A stretch of DNA of 64,000 nt, taken from assembly GCF_020073745.1 (NCBI RefSeq), contig NZ_JAIRAU010000031.1:162184-226183 (forward strand), given 5' to 3'. Made by a program: the position numbers and the translations under genes. Origin of the DNA: Nannocystis pusilla (GTDB lineage Bacteria; Myxococcota_A; Polyangia; Nannocystales; Nannocystaceae). Positions 40,071 to 49,586 of this stretch are shown in pieces (position 1 is the first letter of the stretch; the number at the start of each line of letters is the position of its first letter). The notes below the pieces were generated by a model. The model saw only the letters and a program-made list of their open reading frames with translations, had not been told where the DNA came from and made no database searches.

Positions 40071-42164
40071 ATGACCTCGCGCTGGATCGGCCTGCTCGTG
40101 CTCCTCGCATGCACCCCGCACGAGCACCCGCGCGAGCCGCAGAGCCCGTGTCCGCCCGGCATGGCCCTGATCGAGGCCGACCCCGCCGGCGCCCCCGCGG
40201 GCGACCGCTTCTGCATCGACACCGCCGAGGTCATCACCGCCACCTACGGCGCGTGCGTCAAGAACGGCGCCTGCACCCCGGCGAGCCTCGGCGACGGCAA
40301 GGCCTGCAACCTCACCCGGGCCGACCGCGGTGACCACCCGATCAATTGCGTCGACCTCGAGCAGGCCCGCGCCTATTGCAACTGGGTCGGCAAGCGCCTG
40401 CCGACCGACGTCGAGTGGTCGCGGGCCGCCCGCGCCGGCGGCTGGCGCGGGGTCGCCACGCCGCCGGACCCGACCCGCGCCTGCGTCCGCGACGGCGATC
40501 CGTTCACCTGTCCCGTGGGCCAGTTTCCGGCCGACGCCGGCGGCGTGTTCGACCTCGTCGGCAACGTCGCCGAGTGGACAGTGGCCGGCGACGGCAGCCG
40601 GCTGCGCGACGGCAGCTGGCGCGACGACCCGCCGCTCGACTCCGTCCAACCTCCGCCGCCCGCCCCCTCCCCGACCAGCGGCATCCGCTGCGTCGCCGCC
40701 CCCTTCTCCGACGTCTTCATCCCCGACGTCGACAACTGGGACGTGCACAGCCCCGGCGCCCATTCGCTGGCGATCCTCGCCCCCCCGGCCCCGCGCCACC
40801 CGCCGGAGCGACCGCTCGCCAACCTCGCCCTCATCCACCACGGCGAGGGCAACCACGAGGCGCGGCGCTGGTGGCCGCTCGGCGACGACTGGCTGGTCGG
40901 CACCGACGGCACGCCCGACCTCGGCCTGACCGGCGCCATCGAGCGCCACGCCTTCCCCGAGGGGCTGCGGGAATTCGTCCCCGTGCGCCTGCTCGGCGAC
41001 GACGCCCTGCTCATGCAGGGCGGCTGGGGCAGCAACCACCGCTTCGTCGCGGTCGACCGGGCCACCTACAAGATCGACTGGCAGATCCCGTTTTCCAACT
41101 ACGGGAGCACCTACGAGCAGTTCGTCGCCCCGCGCACCTTCGTCGCCGAGATCTACGGCCAGCAGGCCGACGCGATCGTCGGCTTCGGCCTCGAGGACGG
41201 CCGCGAGCTGTGGCGGCTCACCGGCGGCGAGCAGGAGAAGTTCACCCGCGCCAGCAAGCTGTGGACCGACGGCGAGCGCGGCTACGTGCTCGGCGACCGC
41301 GGCCTGCTCGCCTTCGATCCCGTCACCGGCGTGATCCTCTGGTCCGGCGTCCCCGTCGCCGACGGCTGCGGCGTCGCCACGGGCAGCGGCGCGCTGATCG
41401 TCGAGGACCTCGGCGGCGACGGTCACCACCGGCTCGACCCGAGCAGCGGCGCCGAGCTCGGGCGGATCGCCCACGGCAACGCGCGCTGCCTGTGGCGCGC
41501 CGCCCTTTCCGAGGGCAGCGTCGCATCGGCTGTCCTCGAGGACAGCCGCCTGCTCGCCTTCGACGCCCCCGACAGACGCGGTCAGGTCACCCTGCGGGCG
41601 CGCGATGTCGTCAGCGGTCGCGAGCTGTGGCGGCGCGACGGCCTCGACCCGTACGTGCTGCTCGCCGACCACGACGCTGTCTACGTCACGCGGGCCGGCG
41701 AGGTGCTGGTCGCCCTCGACGCGGCCACGGGCGTCCCGCAGACCGAGATCTCGCTGGCCGGGGAGGTCTCTCTCAGCCTGCTCGCCGGCGGTGGTCCGCG
41801 CGGCCCGCTGCTGTTCGCTCGCGGCAACTTCTCGCACACGTGGCTGCTCGGCCGCGCCGAACAACCGTCCGCTCCCGAGCCGTACACCGTACGGGGTCGG
41901 CTCGTCCCCGACGGCGTGTCACGGAGCCGCGTCTCCGGCGTCAGCGTGCGAATCGGCGAGAAACGGGTCCGCAGCGACGCCAACGGCCGCTTCACGGCCC
42001 GCGGCGTCACGCGTGGGGCCATCGCGGTGGCGCCCGGCAACGACAAGGGCCCGCGCGAGCCGGGCGGAACGACTGTCCGCTTCGACCCGGTCACCGTCGT
42101 GCTCGACGGCCGCGGCGCCTACGACATCGGCGACGTCTCCCTGTATCATTGGTACACCGAATGA
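40071..42164 (+). CDS. Lipoprotein with formylglycine-enzyme-like, propeller and carboxypeptidase-regulatory-like domains
   Basis: 697 residues. Lipobox LLVLLAC at the N-terminus. Residues about 28-215 match the SUMF1/formylglycine-generating-enzyme fold used in 'ergothioneine/sulfatase-modifying' proteins: CVDLEQARAYCNWVGKRLPTDVEWSRAAR, VFDLVGNVAEWT and SGIRC. This is followed by PQQ/WD-propeller-like repeats (about 250-600; LLAFDPVTGVILWSG, RELWRRDGLDPYVL). The end (about 620-680; VSGVSVRIGEKRVRSDANGRFTARGV) is a carboxypeptidase-regulatory-like beta sandwich. Probably structural rather than catalytic, at the cell surface. A hairpin-forming CTGTCC copy lies in frame at 41529-41546. Confidence 0.82.
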   Translation: MTSRWIGLLVLLACTPHEHPREPQSPCPPGMALIEADPAGAPAGDRFCIDTAEVITATYGACVKNGACTPASLGDGKACNLTRADRGDHPINCVDLEQARAYCNWVGKRLPTDVEWSRAARAGGWRGVATPPDPTRACVRDGDPFTCPVGQFPADAGGVFDLVGNVAEWTVAGDGSRLRDGSWRDDPPLDSVQPPPPAPSPTSGIRCVAAPFSDVFIPDVDNWDVHSPGAHSLAILAPPAPRHPPERPLANLALIHHGEGNHEARRWWPLGDDWLVGTDGTPDLGLTGAIERHAFPEGLREFVPVRLLGDDALLMQGGWGSNHRFVAVDRATYKIDWQIPFSNYGSTYEQFVAPRTFVAEIYGQQADAIVGFGLEDGRELWRLTGGEQEKFTRASKLWTDGERGYVLGDRGLLAFDPVTGVILWSGVPVADGCGVATGSGALIVEDLGGDGHHRLDPSSGAELGRIAHGNARCLWRAALSEGSVASAVLEDSRLLAFDAPDRRGQVTLRARDVVSGRELWRRDGLDPYVLLADHDAVYVTRAGEVLVALDAATGVPQTEISLAGEVSLSLLAGGGPRGPLLFARGNFSHTWLLGRAEQPSAPEPYTVRGRLVPDGVSRSRVSGVSVRIGEKRVRSDANGRFTARGVTRGAIAVAPGNDKGPREPGGTTVRFDPVTVVLDGRGAYDIGDVSLYHWYTE
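41529..41546. repeat. In-frame hairpin copy of the CTGTCC sub-type
   Basis: GCTGTCC-TCGA-GGACAGC, a perfect 7-bp stem with a 4-nt loop, within the lipoprotein gene. It has the same TGTCC-N4-GGACA plan as the intergenic CATG hairpins. Confidence 0.55.
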
Positions 42165-42176
42165 GCGCTAGCGCTC
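42163..42176. other. 14-bp perfect palindrome at a gene end
   Basis: GAGCGCTAGCGCTC starts in the stop codon region of the FGE-like lipoprotein gene and lies about 60 nt before the next ATG. It could be a regulator site or a 3'-end structure. Confidence 0.4.
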
Positions 42177-42236
42177 GTATCGGTGCACCGCCGACATTTC
42201 CGCCGCTTCGCCCCGGTGTGATAGAGGGGGTGGACG

Positions 42237-43268
42237 ATGGTGGACGAGACGCGACAGGACCTCGCCTTGGAGCGCGAGGCCGTGCTGCAGCGGCACGACG
42301 AGCTGTTGCTGCGCCTGAGCAGGAGTGATGCGATCGACGGCGGCGACCTCGACCGCGCGCTGCCGCTGCTCACCGAGGTCGCCGCCGAGGGCCTCGCCTG
42401 CGAGCGGAGCTCGGTCTGGCTCTACACCAAGGACCAGATCGCCATCGAGTGCCAGGACCTCTACTGCCGCGGCCCGCACGCGCACACCGCCGGCGAATTG
42501 CTGCAAGCGCGCGACTATCCGGCCTATTTCCGGGCGCTCGCCGAGTCGCGCACGATCGCCGCGACCGACGCCGCCAACGACCCGGCCACCCGCGAGCTCG
42601 CCGCGACCTACCTCGCCCCGCACGGCATCGGCGCGCTGCTCGAGGCGCCGATCCGCCGCCGCGGCCGCCTCGTCGGCGTGCTGTGCAACGAGTACGTCGG
42701 CCCCGCGCGCCGGTTCTCGCGCGACGAGCAGATGTTCGCCGCCGCCGTCGCCGACGCCGTCGCCCGCGCCCTCGACGCCGAAGGCCGCCGCCGCGTCGAG
42801 GACGGCCTGGCCCACGCCAAGGCCGCGCTCGAGCAGCTCGACCGCGAGAATCGGGCCCTCATCACCCGCCTGCGCCGCTCCGTCGAGCGATTGTCCACAC
42901 CTGTCCTCGAGGTCTGGAGCGACGTCCTCGCCCTGCCGATCATCGGCATCCTCGGCGAGGAGCGCAGCGCCCAGATGACCGAGCGCCTGCTCGGGGAGCT
43001 CGCCCGCACCCGCGCCCGCCACGTCATCCTCGACCTCACCGGCCTCGACGACTGCGACGAGCAGACCGCCGCCGCCATCGGCGTCATGGCCCGCGCCGTC
43101 CGCCTCCTCGGCGCCGAGTGCACTCTCAGCGGCGTGCGCCCCGACCTCGCCCGCACCTTCGTCGACCTCGACCTGAACCTCGGCGGCCTGCGGATCCTCC
43201 GCGACATGCGCCACGCCCTGCAGGACGTCGTGGTCCGCCGCGCCGCCCAGCTCGCCCCGCGCCCGTAG
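42237..43268 (+). CDS. GAF-STAS stressosome-like regulator
   Basis: 343 residues. N-terminal GAF domain (about 40-185, with CERSSVWLYTKD, LLEAPIRRRGRLVGVLCNEYVGPARRFSRDEQMF), a short coiled coil, then an RsbR-type STAS domain (about 225-335; VLEVWSDVLALPIIGILGEE, ILDLTGLDDCDEQTAAAIG, GVRPDLARTFVDLDL). Compared with the paralog at 37008, the first phospho-threonine position (DT) is Glu (CDEQT), a natural phosphomimetic, while the second Thr (ART) is kept. A GAGGGGG ribosome-binding site precedes the ATG. The ligand of the GAF domain is unknown. Confidence 0.85.
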   Translation: MVDETRQDLALEREAVLQRHDELLLRLSRSDAIDGGDLDRALPLLTEVAAEGLACERSSVWLYTKDQIAIECQDLYCRGPHAHTAGELLQARDYPAYFRALAESRTIAATDAANDPATRELAATYLAPHGIGALLEAPIRRRGRLVGVLCNEYVGPARRFSRDEQMFAAAVADAVARALDAEGRRRVEDGLAHAKAALEQLDRENRALITRLRRSVERLSTPVLEVWSDVLALPIIGILGEERSAQMTERLLGELARTRARHVILDLTGLDDCDEQTAAAIGVMARAVRLLGAECTLSGVRPDLARTFVDLDLNLGGLRILRDMRHALQDVVVRRAAQLAPRP

Positions 43269-43288
43269 CCGCCGCGCCTCGTCGCGAC

Positions 43289-43304
43289 CTGTCCCGCAGG
43301 ACAG
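43289..43304. terminator. Short CTGTCC hairpin between convergent genes
   Basis: CTGTCC-CGCA-GGACAG, a 6-bp stem between the GAF-STAS gene and the convergent lipoprotein gene. Same structural plan as the CATG hairpins. Confidence 0.45.
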
Positions 43305-43305
43305 C

Positions 43306-43827
43306 TCAGTTCTCCCAGTAGCAATAGCCCGACTGGCACACCATCCCGTCGGGACAGATCTGCCCGCCGGCGCAGTACAGCGCGCAACCGTTGCCGCCGC
43401 CGCCGAAGATCGGCGCGCACACCGGCACGGCGGTGCCGGTGGCCGGCGGCGCGAAGCAGTCGCACACGTCGACGCAGTCGCGGATCCCGCAGACATTGAG
43501 CGCGCCGCTGGTCGGCGCCAGGCACAGCAGCATCCCGGCCGCGCCGCTCTCCTGCCAGCCGCAGGCCGTGTTGTCGATCAGGTTGCCGTCCTGGCACTTG
43601 GCCCAGTCGCCGATCGCGTGGCTGTCACACTCGTCGGCGGTGGGCATCGTCATCGGCCCCGCGGTCGTCGTCGCCCCGGTCGTCGGGCCCGTCGAGCCGG
43701 TGTCGCCGGTCGACGTCGAGGTCGAAGTCGACATCGGCGCCGCGGTCTCGGTCGGCTCCTCGACCTGACCCTGACAGGCGAACGACAGCGAGAGCACGAG
43801 CGAGGCGGCGCGACGCGAGACGGACAT
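43306..43827 (-). CDS. Cys-rich Thr-linker lipoprotein
   Basis: 173 residues. Signal peptide and lipobox LSFAC, Ser/Thr linker (STSTSTSTGDTGSTG), then 14 cysteines in a compact domain (CGIRDCVDVCDC, CAPIFGGGGNGCALYC, CPDGMVCQSGYC). The spacing resembles Cys-knot surface domains. Function unknown; a member of the surface-lipoprotein set of this genome. The start ATG 43827 gives a good signal peptide. Confidence 0.8.
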   Translation of the reverse strand: MSVSRRAASLVLSLSFACQGQVEEPTETAAPMSTSTSTSTGDTGSTGPTTGATTTAGPMTMPTADECDSHAIGDWAKCQDGNLIDNTACGWQESGAAGMLLCLAPTSGALNVCGIRDCVDVCDCFAPPATGTAVPVCAPIFGGGGNGCALYCAGGQICPDGMVCQSGYCYWEN

Positions 43828-44045
43828 CGCCGCGATCCTACCCGAGTCGCGGCCGCCGACGCCGGGCCCGCCGCAGACCCGCACGCCGCCGGCCCCGGCC
43901 CCCGCAGGCCCCCTGTCGCCACGATCACACGCCCCGTGAATCGCCGTGCACGCCCGCATGATCGCCCGCCTCGCGCGCCCGCGCCCGCAGCCGCCGGTCC
44001 GATCGGCGGTGGGATGCCCCGGACCTGTCGCCCAGAAAGCCCCGC

Positions 44046-44387
44046 GTGAACCACCTCGTCCGCACCCTCGCCGTCCTCGCCGTCCTGGTCGTCCCCGAGC
44101 GCGCGCGCGCCGACGACGACGACTACAGCGGCAACAACTACGGCCGCATCGACCTCATCCACCTCGACAGCGGCCACCAGGGCCGCGGTCCGTGCCTGCA
44201 GATGAAGCCGTCGATCCCCGGCAAGTCGGCCTGGGCCTGCCTGTGGCGCAACAACCCGCTCTACACCGAGCTGCGCGAGCTGATCCAGGCCGCATTCATC
44301 ACCGGCAAGCGCTGCATCGTCTACTGGAGCGCGGTCGATCCCTCCAGCCACAAGACGATCGACCGCGTCGAGTGCTGGCGCACCTGA
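44046..44387 (+). CDS. Small secreted protein
   Basis: 113 residues. From a GTG at 44046 the signal peptide (LVRTLAVLAVLVVPERARA) is followed by an acidic DDDDY stretch and a domain with four cysteines (GPCLQM, WACLWR, KRCIVYW, VECWRT), likely two disulphides. No family recognised. It converges with the next lipoprotein gene across a CATG hairpin. Confidence 0.65.
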   Translation: MNHLVRTLAVLAVLVVPERARADDDDYSGNNYGRIDLIHLDSGHQGRGPCLQMKPSIPGKSAWACLWRNNPLYTELRELIQAAFITGKRCIVYWSAVDPSSHKTIDRVECWRT

Positions 44388-44404
44388 GGGCAGGTCGACA
44401 TCGA

Positions 44405-44440
44405 CATGGCGCCCAGGACATGCCCCGAAGCGCATGTCCT
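44405..44440. terminator. CATG hairpin between convergent genes
   Basis: Cores at 44405, 44419 and 44433 are 14 nt apart. AGGACATG (44415-44422) pairs with CATGTCCT (44433-44440), loop 10 nt. It separates the small secreted protein gene from the convergent Thr-rich lipoprotein gene. Confidence 0.6.
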
Positions 44441-44453
44441 CTCGTGCACCCGC

Positions 44454-45161
<708 letters not shown>

Positions 45162-45304
45162 CACGGGGCCGAGGATATCCCGGCCGCCGGGACCGAACGC
45201 GGGCGTCTTCCTGCTGCGCTCGAGCGCCCGTGCGCGGCCCCGCGGGCGCGAGAACGCACGCACCATCGCCGGCGCGCTCCGCTATCCTCCCCCCGCTCGC
45301 GCTC

Positions 45305-47110
45305 ATGTCCCAAGAACGCCCTGATTCGTCGCCAGCCCCCCGCTTCGACATCGTGATCGGCGGAGGCGGCCTCGCCGGTCTCACCCTGGCCCGCCACCTC
45401 CGCCGCGAGGTCCCCGAGGCGACGGTCGCCGTGATCGAGCGCCAGCGCCGGCCGCTGCCCGTCGCCGCGCACAAGGTCGGCGAGTCCTCGGTCGAGCTGG
45501 GCTCGCACTACTTCAGCGTCGTCCTCGGCCTCGACGGCTACCTGCGCGAGAAGCATTACCTCAAGAACGGCCTGCGCTTCTACCCCGGCGGCGGCACCAC
45601 CCACGCGCTCGAGCACCGCACCGAGATCGGCCCGCCCGAGCGCGCCAAGGTGCCCTCGTTCCAGCTCGACCGCGGCCGCCTCGAGCAAGATCTTCGGGAC
45701 ATGAACGAAGAGGCAGGCGTCACCCTGATCGAGGGCTGCGTGGTCAAGGACGTCGCGCTCGCCGAGGGCGACGGCGACCACCTCGTCCACGTCGAGTCCC
45801 ACGGCGGCGGCGACCCCCGCACGCTGCGCTGCGGCTGGTTCGTCGACGCCAGCGGCCGCCGCGGCCTGCTGCGCGCCAAGCTCGGCCTCACCCGCCCGAG
45901 CGGCCACCTCGCCAACGCCGCCTGGTGGCGCGTCCCCGGCCGCGTCGACGTCGCCGACCTCGTGCCGGCGAGCGCCACCGCGTGGCACCAGCGCGACCCC
46001 GAGCACATCCGCTGGTTCTCGACCGTCCACTTCATGGGCCCCGGCTACTGGCTCTGGTACATCCCGCTCGCCCCCGGCGACGACGGCCAGGCCCACACCT
46101 CGATCGGCATCGTCGTCCACGACGAGCTGCACCCGTTCGACACCATCCGCACCCGCGAGCGCGCGCTCGCGTGGGTCGAGAAGCACGAGCCGCGCTGCCA
46201 CGCGCAGATCAAGGACCTGCCGCTGGTCGACTTCCTGTGCCTCAAGCACTACAGCCACGCCACCGCGCGCATGTTCTCGCCGCAGCGGTGGTCGCTGGTC
46301 GGCGACGCGGGCGCCTTCTCCGACCCGTTCTACTCGCCGGGCTCCGACTTCATCGCCCTCGCCAACTCGTTCACCGTCGAGATCGTCAAGGCCTACCTGC
46401 GCGGCGGCGATCATGCCGCCGTCGCCGAGCGCTTCGACCGCGTCTACCTGCAGTTCTTCGACACCACCTGCGAGACCTACCGCAAGGCCGCCCCGGTCTA
46501 CGGCAGCCCGCGCGTGCTGCCGGCCAAGGTCTACTGGGACGACTTCGTCTACTGGTCGTTCGTCTGCCAGTACTTCTTCCGCGGCCTCTACCGCCTGCCC
46601 GGCGACCAGCACGAGCGCTTCGAGGTCCTCGGCCGCGAGTTCGCCGCCCTGCAGTTCCGCGCCCAGAAGCTGCTCGCCGAGTGGGCCCGCCGCGCCGACA
46701 ATGTCCCGCGCGAGGCCCACGTGCTCCTGCCGGTGATCCCGTCGATGCTCGCCAACCTCTACCTCGACCTCACCCGCGACATGAGCCCCGACGAGGTCCA
46801 CGCGTACATGCGCGACAAGCTGGAGCTGGCCGGCGAGGTCCTGAGCGAGCTGGCCCTGCGCGCCCTCGCCGAGGTCACGCCCGAGCAGCGCGACGAGCTG
46901 GCCGGCCTCCTCGACCTGCCGGGCTGGCCCGTCCGCCCCCGGCCGGCCCGCCTCGCCGCCGAGGCCGACGTCGGCGGCAAGCGCCGCCGCGCCCTCCCGC
47001 CCGTCATCCGCGACATGGAGCGCACCCTCGGCCGCGTCCCCGGCGAGCACGACGCCGCCGCCCTCGCCGCCCTGGTCGACCGCGCCTTCGCCCCTCGGGC
47101 CGCCGGCTGA
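45305..47110 (+). CDS. Flavin-dependent halogenase-like oxidoreductase
   Basis: 601 residues. FAD-binding GGGGLAG (about 19-25) and ERQRRP; HKVGES (Lys57, Glu60) resembles the KVGES/GES region of carrier-type halogenases. The halogenase signature W-x-W-x-I-P is present at 249-254 (WLWYIP), then WSLVGDAGAFSDPFYSPGSDF for FAD. The C-terminal 180 residues are helical and not halogenase-typical. These enzymes use FADH2, O2 and halide to chlorinate or brominate; none of the usual NRPS/PKS genes is adjacent, so substrate and even halogenation are uncertain. ATG 45305 lies in a CATGTCC sequence. Confidence 0.75.
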   Translation: MSQERPDSSPAPRFDIVIGGGGLAGLTLARHLRREVPEATVAVIERQRRPLPVAAHKVGESSVELGSHYFSVVLGLDGYLREKHYLKNGLRFYPGGGTTHALEHRTEIGPPERAKVPSFQLDRGRLEQDLRDMNEEAGVTLIEGCVVKDVALAEGDGDHLVHVESHGGGDPRTLRCGWFVDASGRRGLLRAKLGLTRPSGHLANAAWWRVPGRVDVADLVPASATAWHQRDPEHIRWFSTVHFMGPGYWLWYIPLAPGDDGQAHTSIGIVVHDELHPFDTIRTRERALAWVEKHEPRCHAQIKDLPLVDFLCLKHYSHATARMFSPQRWSLVGDAGAFSDPFYSPGSDFIALANSFTVEIVKAYLRGGDHAAVAERFDRVYLQFFDTTCETYRKAAPVYGSPRVLPAKVYWDDFVYWSFVCQYFFRGLYRLPGDQHERFEVLGREFAALQFRAQKLLAEWARRADNVPREAHVLLPVIPSMLANLYLDLTRDMSPDEVHAYMRDKLELAGEVLSELALRALAEVTPEQRDELAGLLDLPGWPVRPRPARLAAEADVGGKRRRALPPVIRDMERTLGRVPGEHDAAALAALVDRAFAPRAAG

Positions 47111-47122
47111 CGTGCACCTCGA

Positions 47123-47189
47123 GGCATGTCCAATCGGACATGCCTCATCGTTTATGCCCCCACGGACATGTCCGTCAGGGCATGTCTCC
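47123..47189. terminator. CATG array with hairpin between convergent genes
   Basis: Cores at 47127, 47141, 47155, 47169 and 47183, all 14 nt apart (CATGTCC, CATGCCT, TATGCCC, CATGTCC, CATGTCT). GAGGCATGTCC (47123-47133) pairs with GGACATGCCTC (47138-47148) with a 4-nt loop. It lies between the halogenase-like gene and the convergent VOC gene. Confidence 0.7.
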
Positions 47190-47190
47190 C

Positions 47191-47553
47191 TCACCCGTCG
47201 CGGCGGCGCGGGCAGCCGACCTCGACCGCGTAGCCGTCGGGCGCGCGGCAGTAGATCCGGGTGCTGCGGTTGTCGGTCTCGACGGGCGTGACCGCCAGGC
47301 CGGCCGCGCTCGCGCGCGCGTGCGCGGCGTACACGAGCGCGACGTCCTCGACGAGGAAGCCGAGGTGGAAGCCCTCGGGGTACGCGACCGCGTCGCGCCG
47401 CTGGAGGACCAGCACGAAGCCGGCGCCGTCGCCGAGGATCGCGATCGCCGGGGAGCGCCGGTTCGACTGCAGCACGAGGCCGAAGATCTGCTCGAAGAAT
47501 TCGACGCTCTGCGCGACGTCGGTGACCTGAAGGTCGAGGTGATTCAATTGCAT
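47191..47553 (-). CDS. VOC (glyoxalase/dioxygenase fold) family protein
   Basis: 120 residues, one VOC unit pair: QLNHLDLQVTDVAQSVEFFEQIFGL start, FHLGFLVEDV in the middle, and YCRAPDGYAVEVG with Glu at the end, giving the usual His/Glu metal positions. Family members include glyoxalase I, extradiol dioxygenases and fosfomycin/bleomycin resistance proteins; this one cannot be placed further. Start ATG 47553. Possibly a single-gene unit. Confidence 0.82.
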   Translation of the reverse strand: MQLNHLDLQVTDVAQSVEFFEQIFGLVLQSNRRSPAIAILGDGAGFVLVLQRRDAVAYPEGFHLGFLVEDVALVYAAHARASAAGLAVTPVETDNRSTRIYCRAPDGYAVEVGCPRRRDG

Positions 47554-47780
47554 GGTGAGCCTCCCGGGCGCGGAGCGCCCTGAAACGGCCGTGGGAACTC
47601 ACCCTCGCGGGGGGACATCGACCCGCAGGAGCGCGGGCTGACCGGGGCTCACCGAACCGGTCCACCTTTTTCGGCCGCCCCCAGGCTACCCGCCGCCGAC
47701 CCCCCGCGCAAGCGCCTGCCGCTCGCCGGCGATCGCACCTGCCTCTCGGGACAGGTCCCGGAGACGCGACCCCGGCCCGC

Positions 47781-48389
47781 TCAGCGCACGAAGTTCAGGT
47801 GGTAGTGCGGCGTGCTGGTGCGGCTCTCGTCGACCACCGCGATCCCGCGGGCCTTCGCCAACCGCTTGAGCGCCGCCCGCTCGCGCTTGTCGAGCCCCGT
47901 GCAGCGCACGTCGACCGCGCCCTCGCGCAGGTGCTTCGACACGTAGTCGCCGGCGGCCACCTGCGCGCGGATCACCGTCGTCAGGGCCGCCAGCGCCGCC
48001 GCGCGTCCGCCCGCGCGCGCCTGCGCGTACGCCTCCGCGACCGCCCGGGCCGCCGACTTGTTGGCGTAGTTGCGGACCACGTCGTCGCCGCGCTCGAGGT
48101 TGCGGAGCATCAGCTCCGCCTGCACCTCGGGCCGCCGCGTGCCGTCGGTGATCACCAGCGGCTTGCCCGTCGCGCGGCGGAACGCCGCCGCCAGCTCGGC
48201 CAGGCGCGGCTCGATCGCCGGCGGCACCTCGACCCCCGGCGCCGCCGAGTAGTCGCCGGAGACCGCCGCCCGCTCGGCCTCGATCGGCCCCGCGGCGTCG
48301 CTGCTCGCCAGTTGCACACCCGCGCCCGCCGGCTCACCCGCCAGCGCCCACAGCAGCGCGATCGTCCCGGCGCCCATCGCCGCCACCAT
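47781..48389 (-). CDS. M15-type D,D-carboxypeptidase-like exported protein
   Basis: 202 residues with a short N-terminal signal (AMGAGTIALLWALAGEPAGA). The C-terminal half has the M15 metal motif: SKHLREGAVDVR (His and Asp ligands) and HYHLNF near the end. Relatives such as VanY and DacB-like enzymes trim the D-Ala-D-Ala end of peptidoglycan stem peptides. It may act in the periplasm. Start ATG 48389 (or 48377), since longer frames have no signal-like sequence. Confidence 0.72.
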   Translation of the reverse strand: MVAAMGAGTIALLWALAGEPAGAGVQLASSDAAGPIEAERAAVSGDYSAAPGVEVPPAIEPRLAELAAAFRRATGKPLVITDGTRRPEVQAELMLRNLERGDDVVRNYANKSAARAVAEAYAQARAGGRAAALAALTTVIRAQVAAGDYVSKHLREGAVDVRCTGLDKRERAALKRLAKARGIAVVDESRTSTPHYHLNFVR

Positions 48390-48531
48390 ACCGCAGCGCG
48401 ACCCCCCGCGGCGCCGGCTCACTCGCCCTGCCGCCACGACCCGAATCCGCCCCGCCGCGCTCCGACAGCCCGCGCAGTTTCGCGCCGTCACCGCGCTGGC
48501 GGGTCCTGCGCGACCTGTTTACCCTCTCCCC

Positions 48532-49038
48532 GTGCACGCGCGCCCGCTCCTCGCCCTCGCTCTCCTGTGCGCCTGCGGCTCCGAGGCGGCCAAGACCGCC
48601 CCCGCGGCGGCTCCTGCTCCGCCGGCCGAGCCCGCGACCCCGCCGCCGGCCAGGAGCGAGCCGTTCGCCGAGCCCAGGTTGAACCCGCCGCCGCCGCCGG
48701 ACGGCGCCGCGCTGCTGCCCGACCGCAAGAAGCCGATCTACGTCCAGCGCTGCGATCCCGGCCACCCCTGCCCCGACCTGCTGCAGCCTGCGGGCGAGAC
48801 GCACTGCCGCGACCTCGAGCTCGGCGGCTTCGAGCACTGGCGCCTGCCCGACCGCGACGAGGTCAAGCGCCTCGGCGAGATCGCCGGCCTCGAGCAGGCC
48901 GAGGGCTTCCACTGGACCCGCACCGCCTTCGCCGAGGACGCCGCGCAGGCCTGGATCGTCGACCCGAAGTCGGGCCAGGAGACCACCATCCCGCGCAATC
49001 GCAAGCCGTTCCGCGTCCGCTGCGTGTTCGAGCCCTGA
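48532..49038 (+). CDS. Lipoprotein with DUF1566-like domain
   Basis: 168 residues from a GTG at 48532. Lipobox LLCAC, Pro/Ala linker, then a short DUF1566/Lcl-C-like domain with HCRDLELGGFEHWRLPDRDEVKRL and ...AWIVDPKSGQETTIPR...RVRCVF, usually a surface adhesion module of the FGE fold. It is reduced compared with typical members. The next gene, also a lipoprotein, starts 25 nt downstream, so both may be on one transcript. Confidence 0.75.
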   Translation: MHARPLLALALLCACGSEAAKTAPAAAPAPPAEPATPPPARSEPFAEPRLNPPPPPDGAALLPDRKKPIYVQRCDPGHPCPDLLQPAGETHCRDLELGGFEHWRLPDRDEVKRLGEIAGLEQAEGFHWTRTAFAEDAAQAWIVDPKSGQETTIPRNRKPFRVRCVFEP

Positions 49039-49063
49039 GCCGCGGCCTGCTATCGTCGCCTGC

Positions 49064-49564
49064 GTGCGCCGCCTCGCCGTCCTCCTCGTCCTCGCCGCCT
49101 GCCCCTCGCCGTCGCTCCCGGCGGTGACCGACAGCGCCGGCGGAGGCCAGCCCCCCACCTCGGCGGCGAGCACCACCGGCACCACCGGCTGCATGCGGAG
49201 CGGCGACTGCGACACCGACGCGATCTGTGTCGCCGCCTACGGCCCGACCACCGGCGAGCTCGGCGGTGAGCGAGGCCCGGCCGAGTGCGTCGAGGACAGC
49301 GCCTGCATCGGCGCGCTCGACCTCGGGCGCTGGTGCTTCGACCATCAGTCGTGCTGCGGCGACCTGCGCTGTCGCACCGCCGACGGCGTCTGCGAGCCAC
49401 CTGACCTCGGGGTCAGCACCGGCGCGACCTCGACCGACGGCGACGGCGACACCACCACCACAAGCTCGACTTCGACCTCGACCTCGACCGACAGCGACGA
49501 CGGCACCACCACGACCACCGGCACCTCGACCACCACGACCACCGGCACCTCGACGTCCGGCTGA
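49064..49564 (+). CDS. Cys-rich Thr-tail lipoprotein
   Basis: 166 residues from a GTG at 49064. Lipobox LVLAAC, a central Cys-rich domain (DCDTDAICVAAY, ECVEDSACIGA, WCFDHQSCCGDLRC, GVCEP) and a C-terminal Thr/Ser/Asp tail (TSTSTSTDSDDGTTTT). The order is reversed compared with most Nannocystaceae-type lipoproteins, which carry the Thr linker before the Cys domain. Function unknown. Confidence 0.75.
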   Translation: MRRLAVLLVLAACPSPSLPAVTDSAGGGQPPTSAASTTGTTGCMRSGDCDTDAICVAAYGPTTGELGGERGPAECVEDSACIGALDLGRWCFDHQSCCGDLRCRTADGVCEPPDLGVSTGATSTDGDGDTTTTSSTSTSTSTDSDDGTTTTTGTSTTTTTGTSTSG

Positions 49565-49586
49565 GCCCGGTGGCGCGTCCGGCGCT

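Noticed and set aside
45305..47110. Halogenated natural-product gene cluster
   Set aside because: No NRPS, PKS, carrier protein or tailoring operon adjoins the halogenase-like gene.
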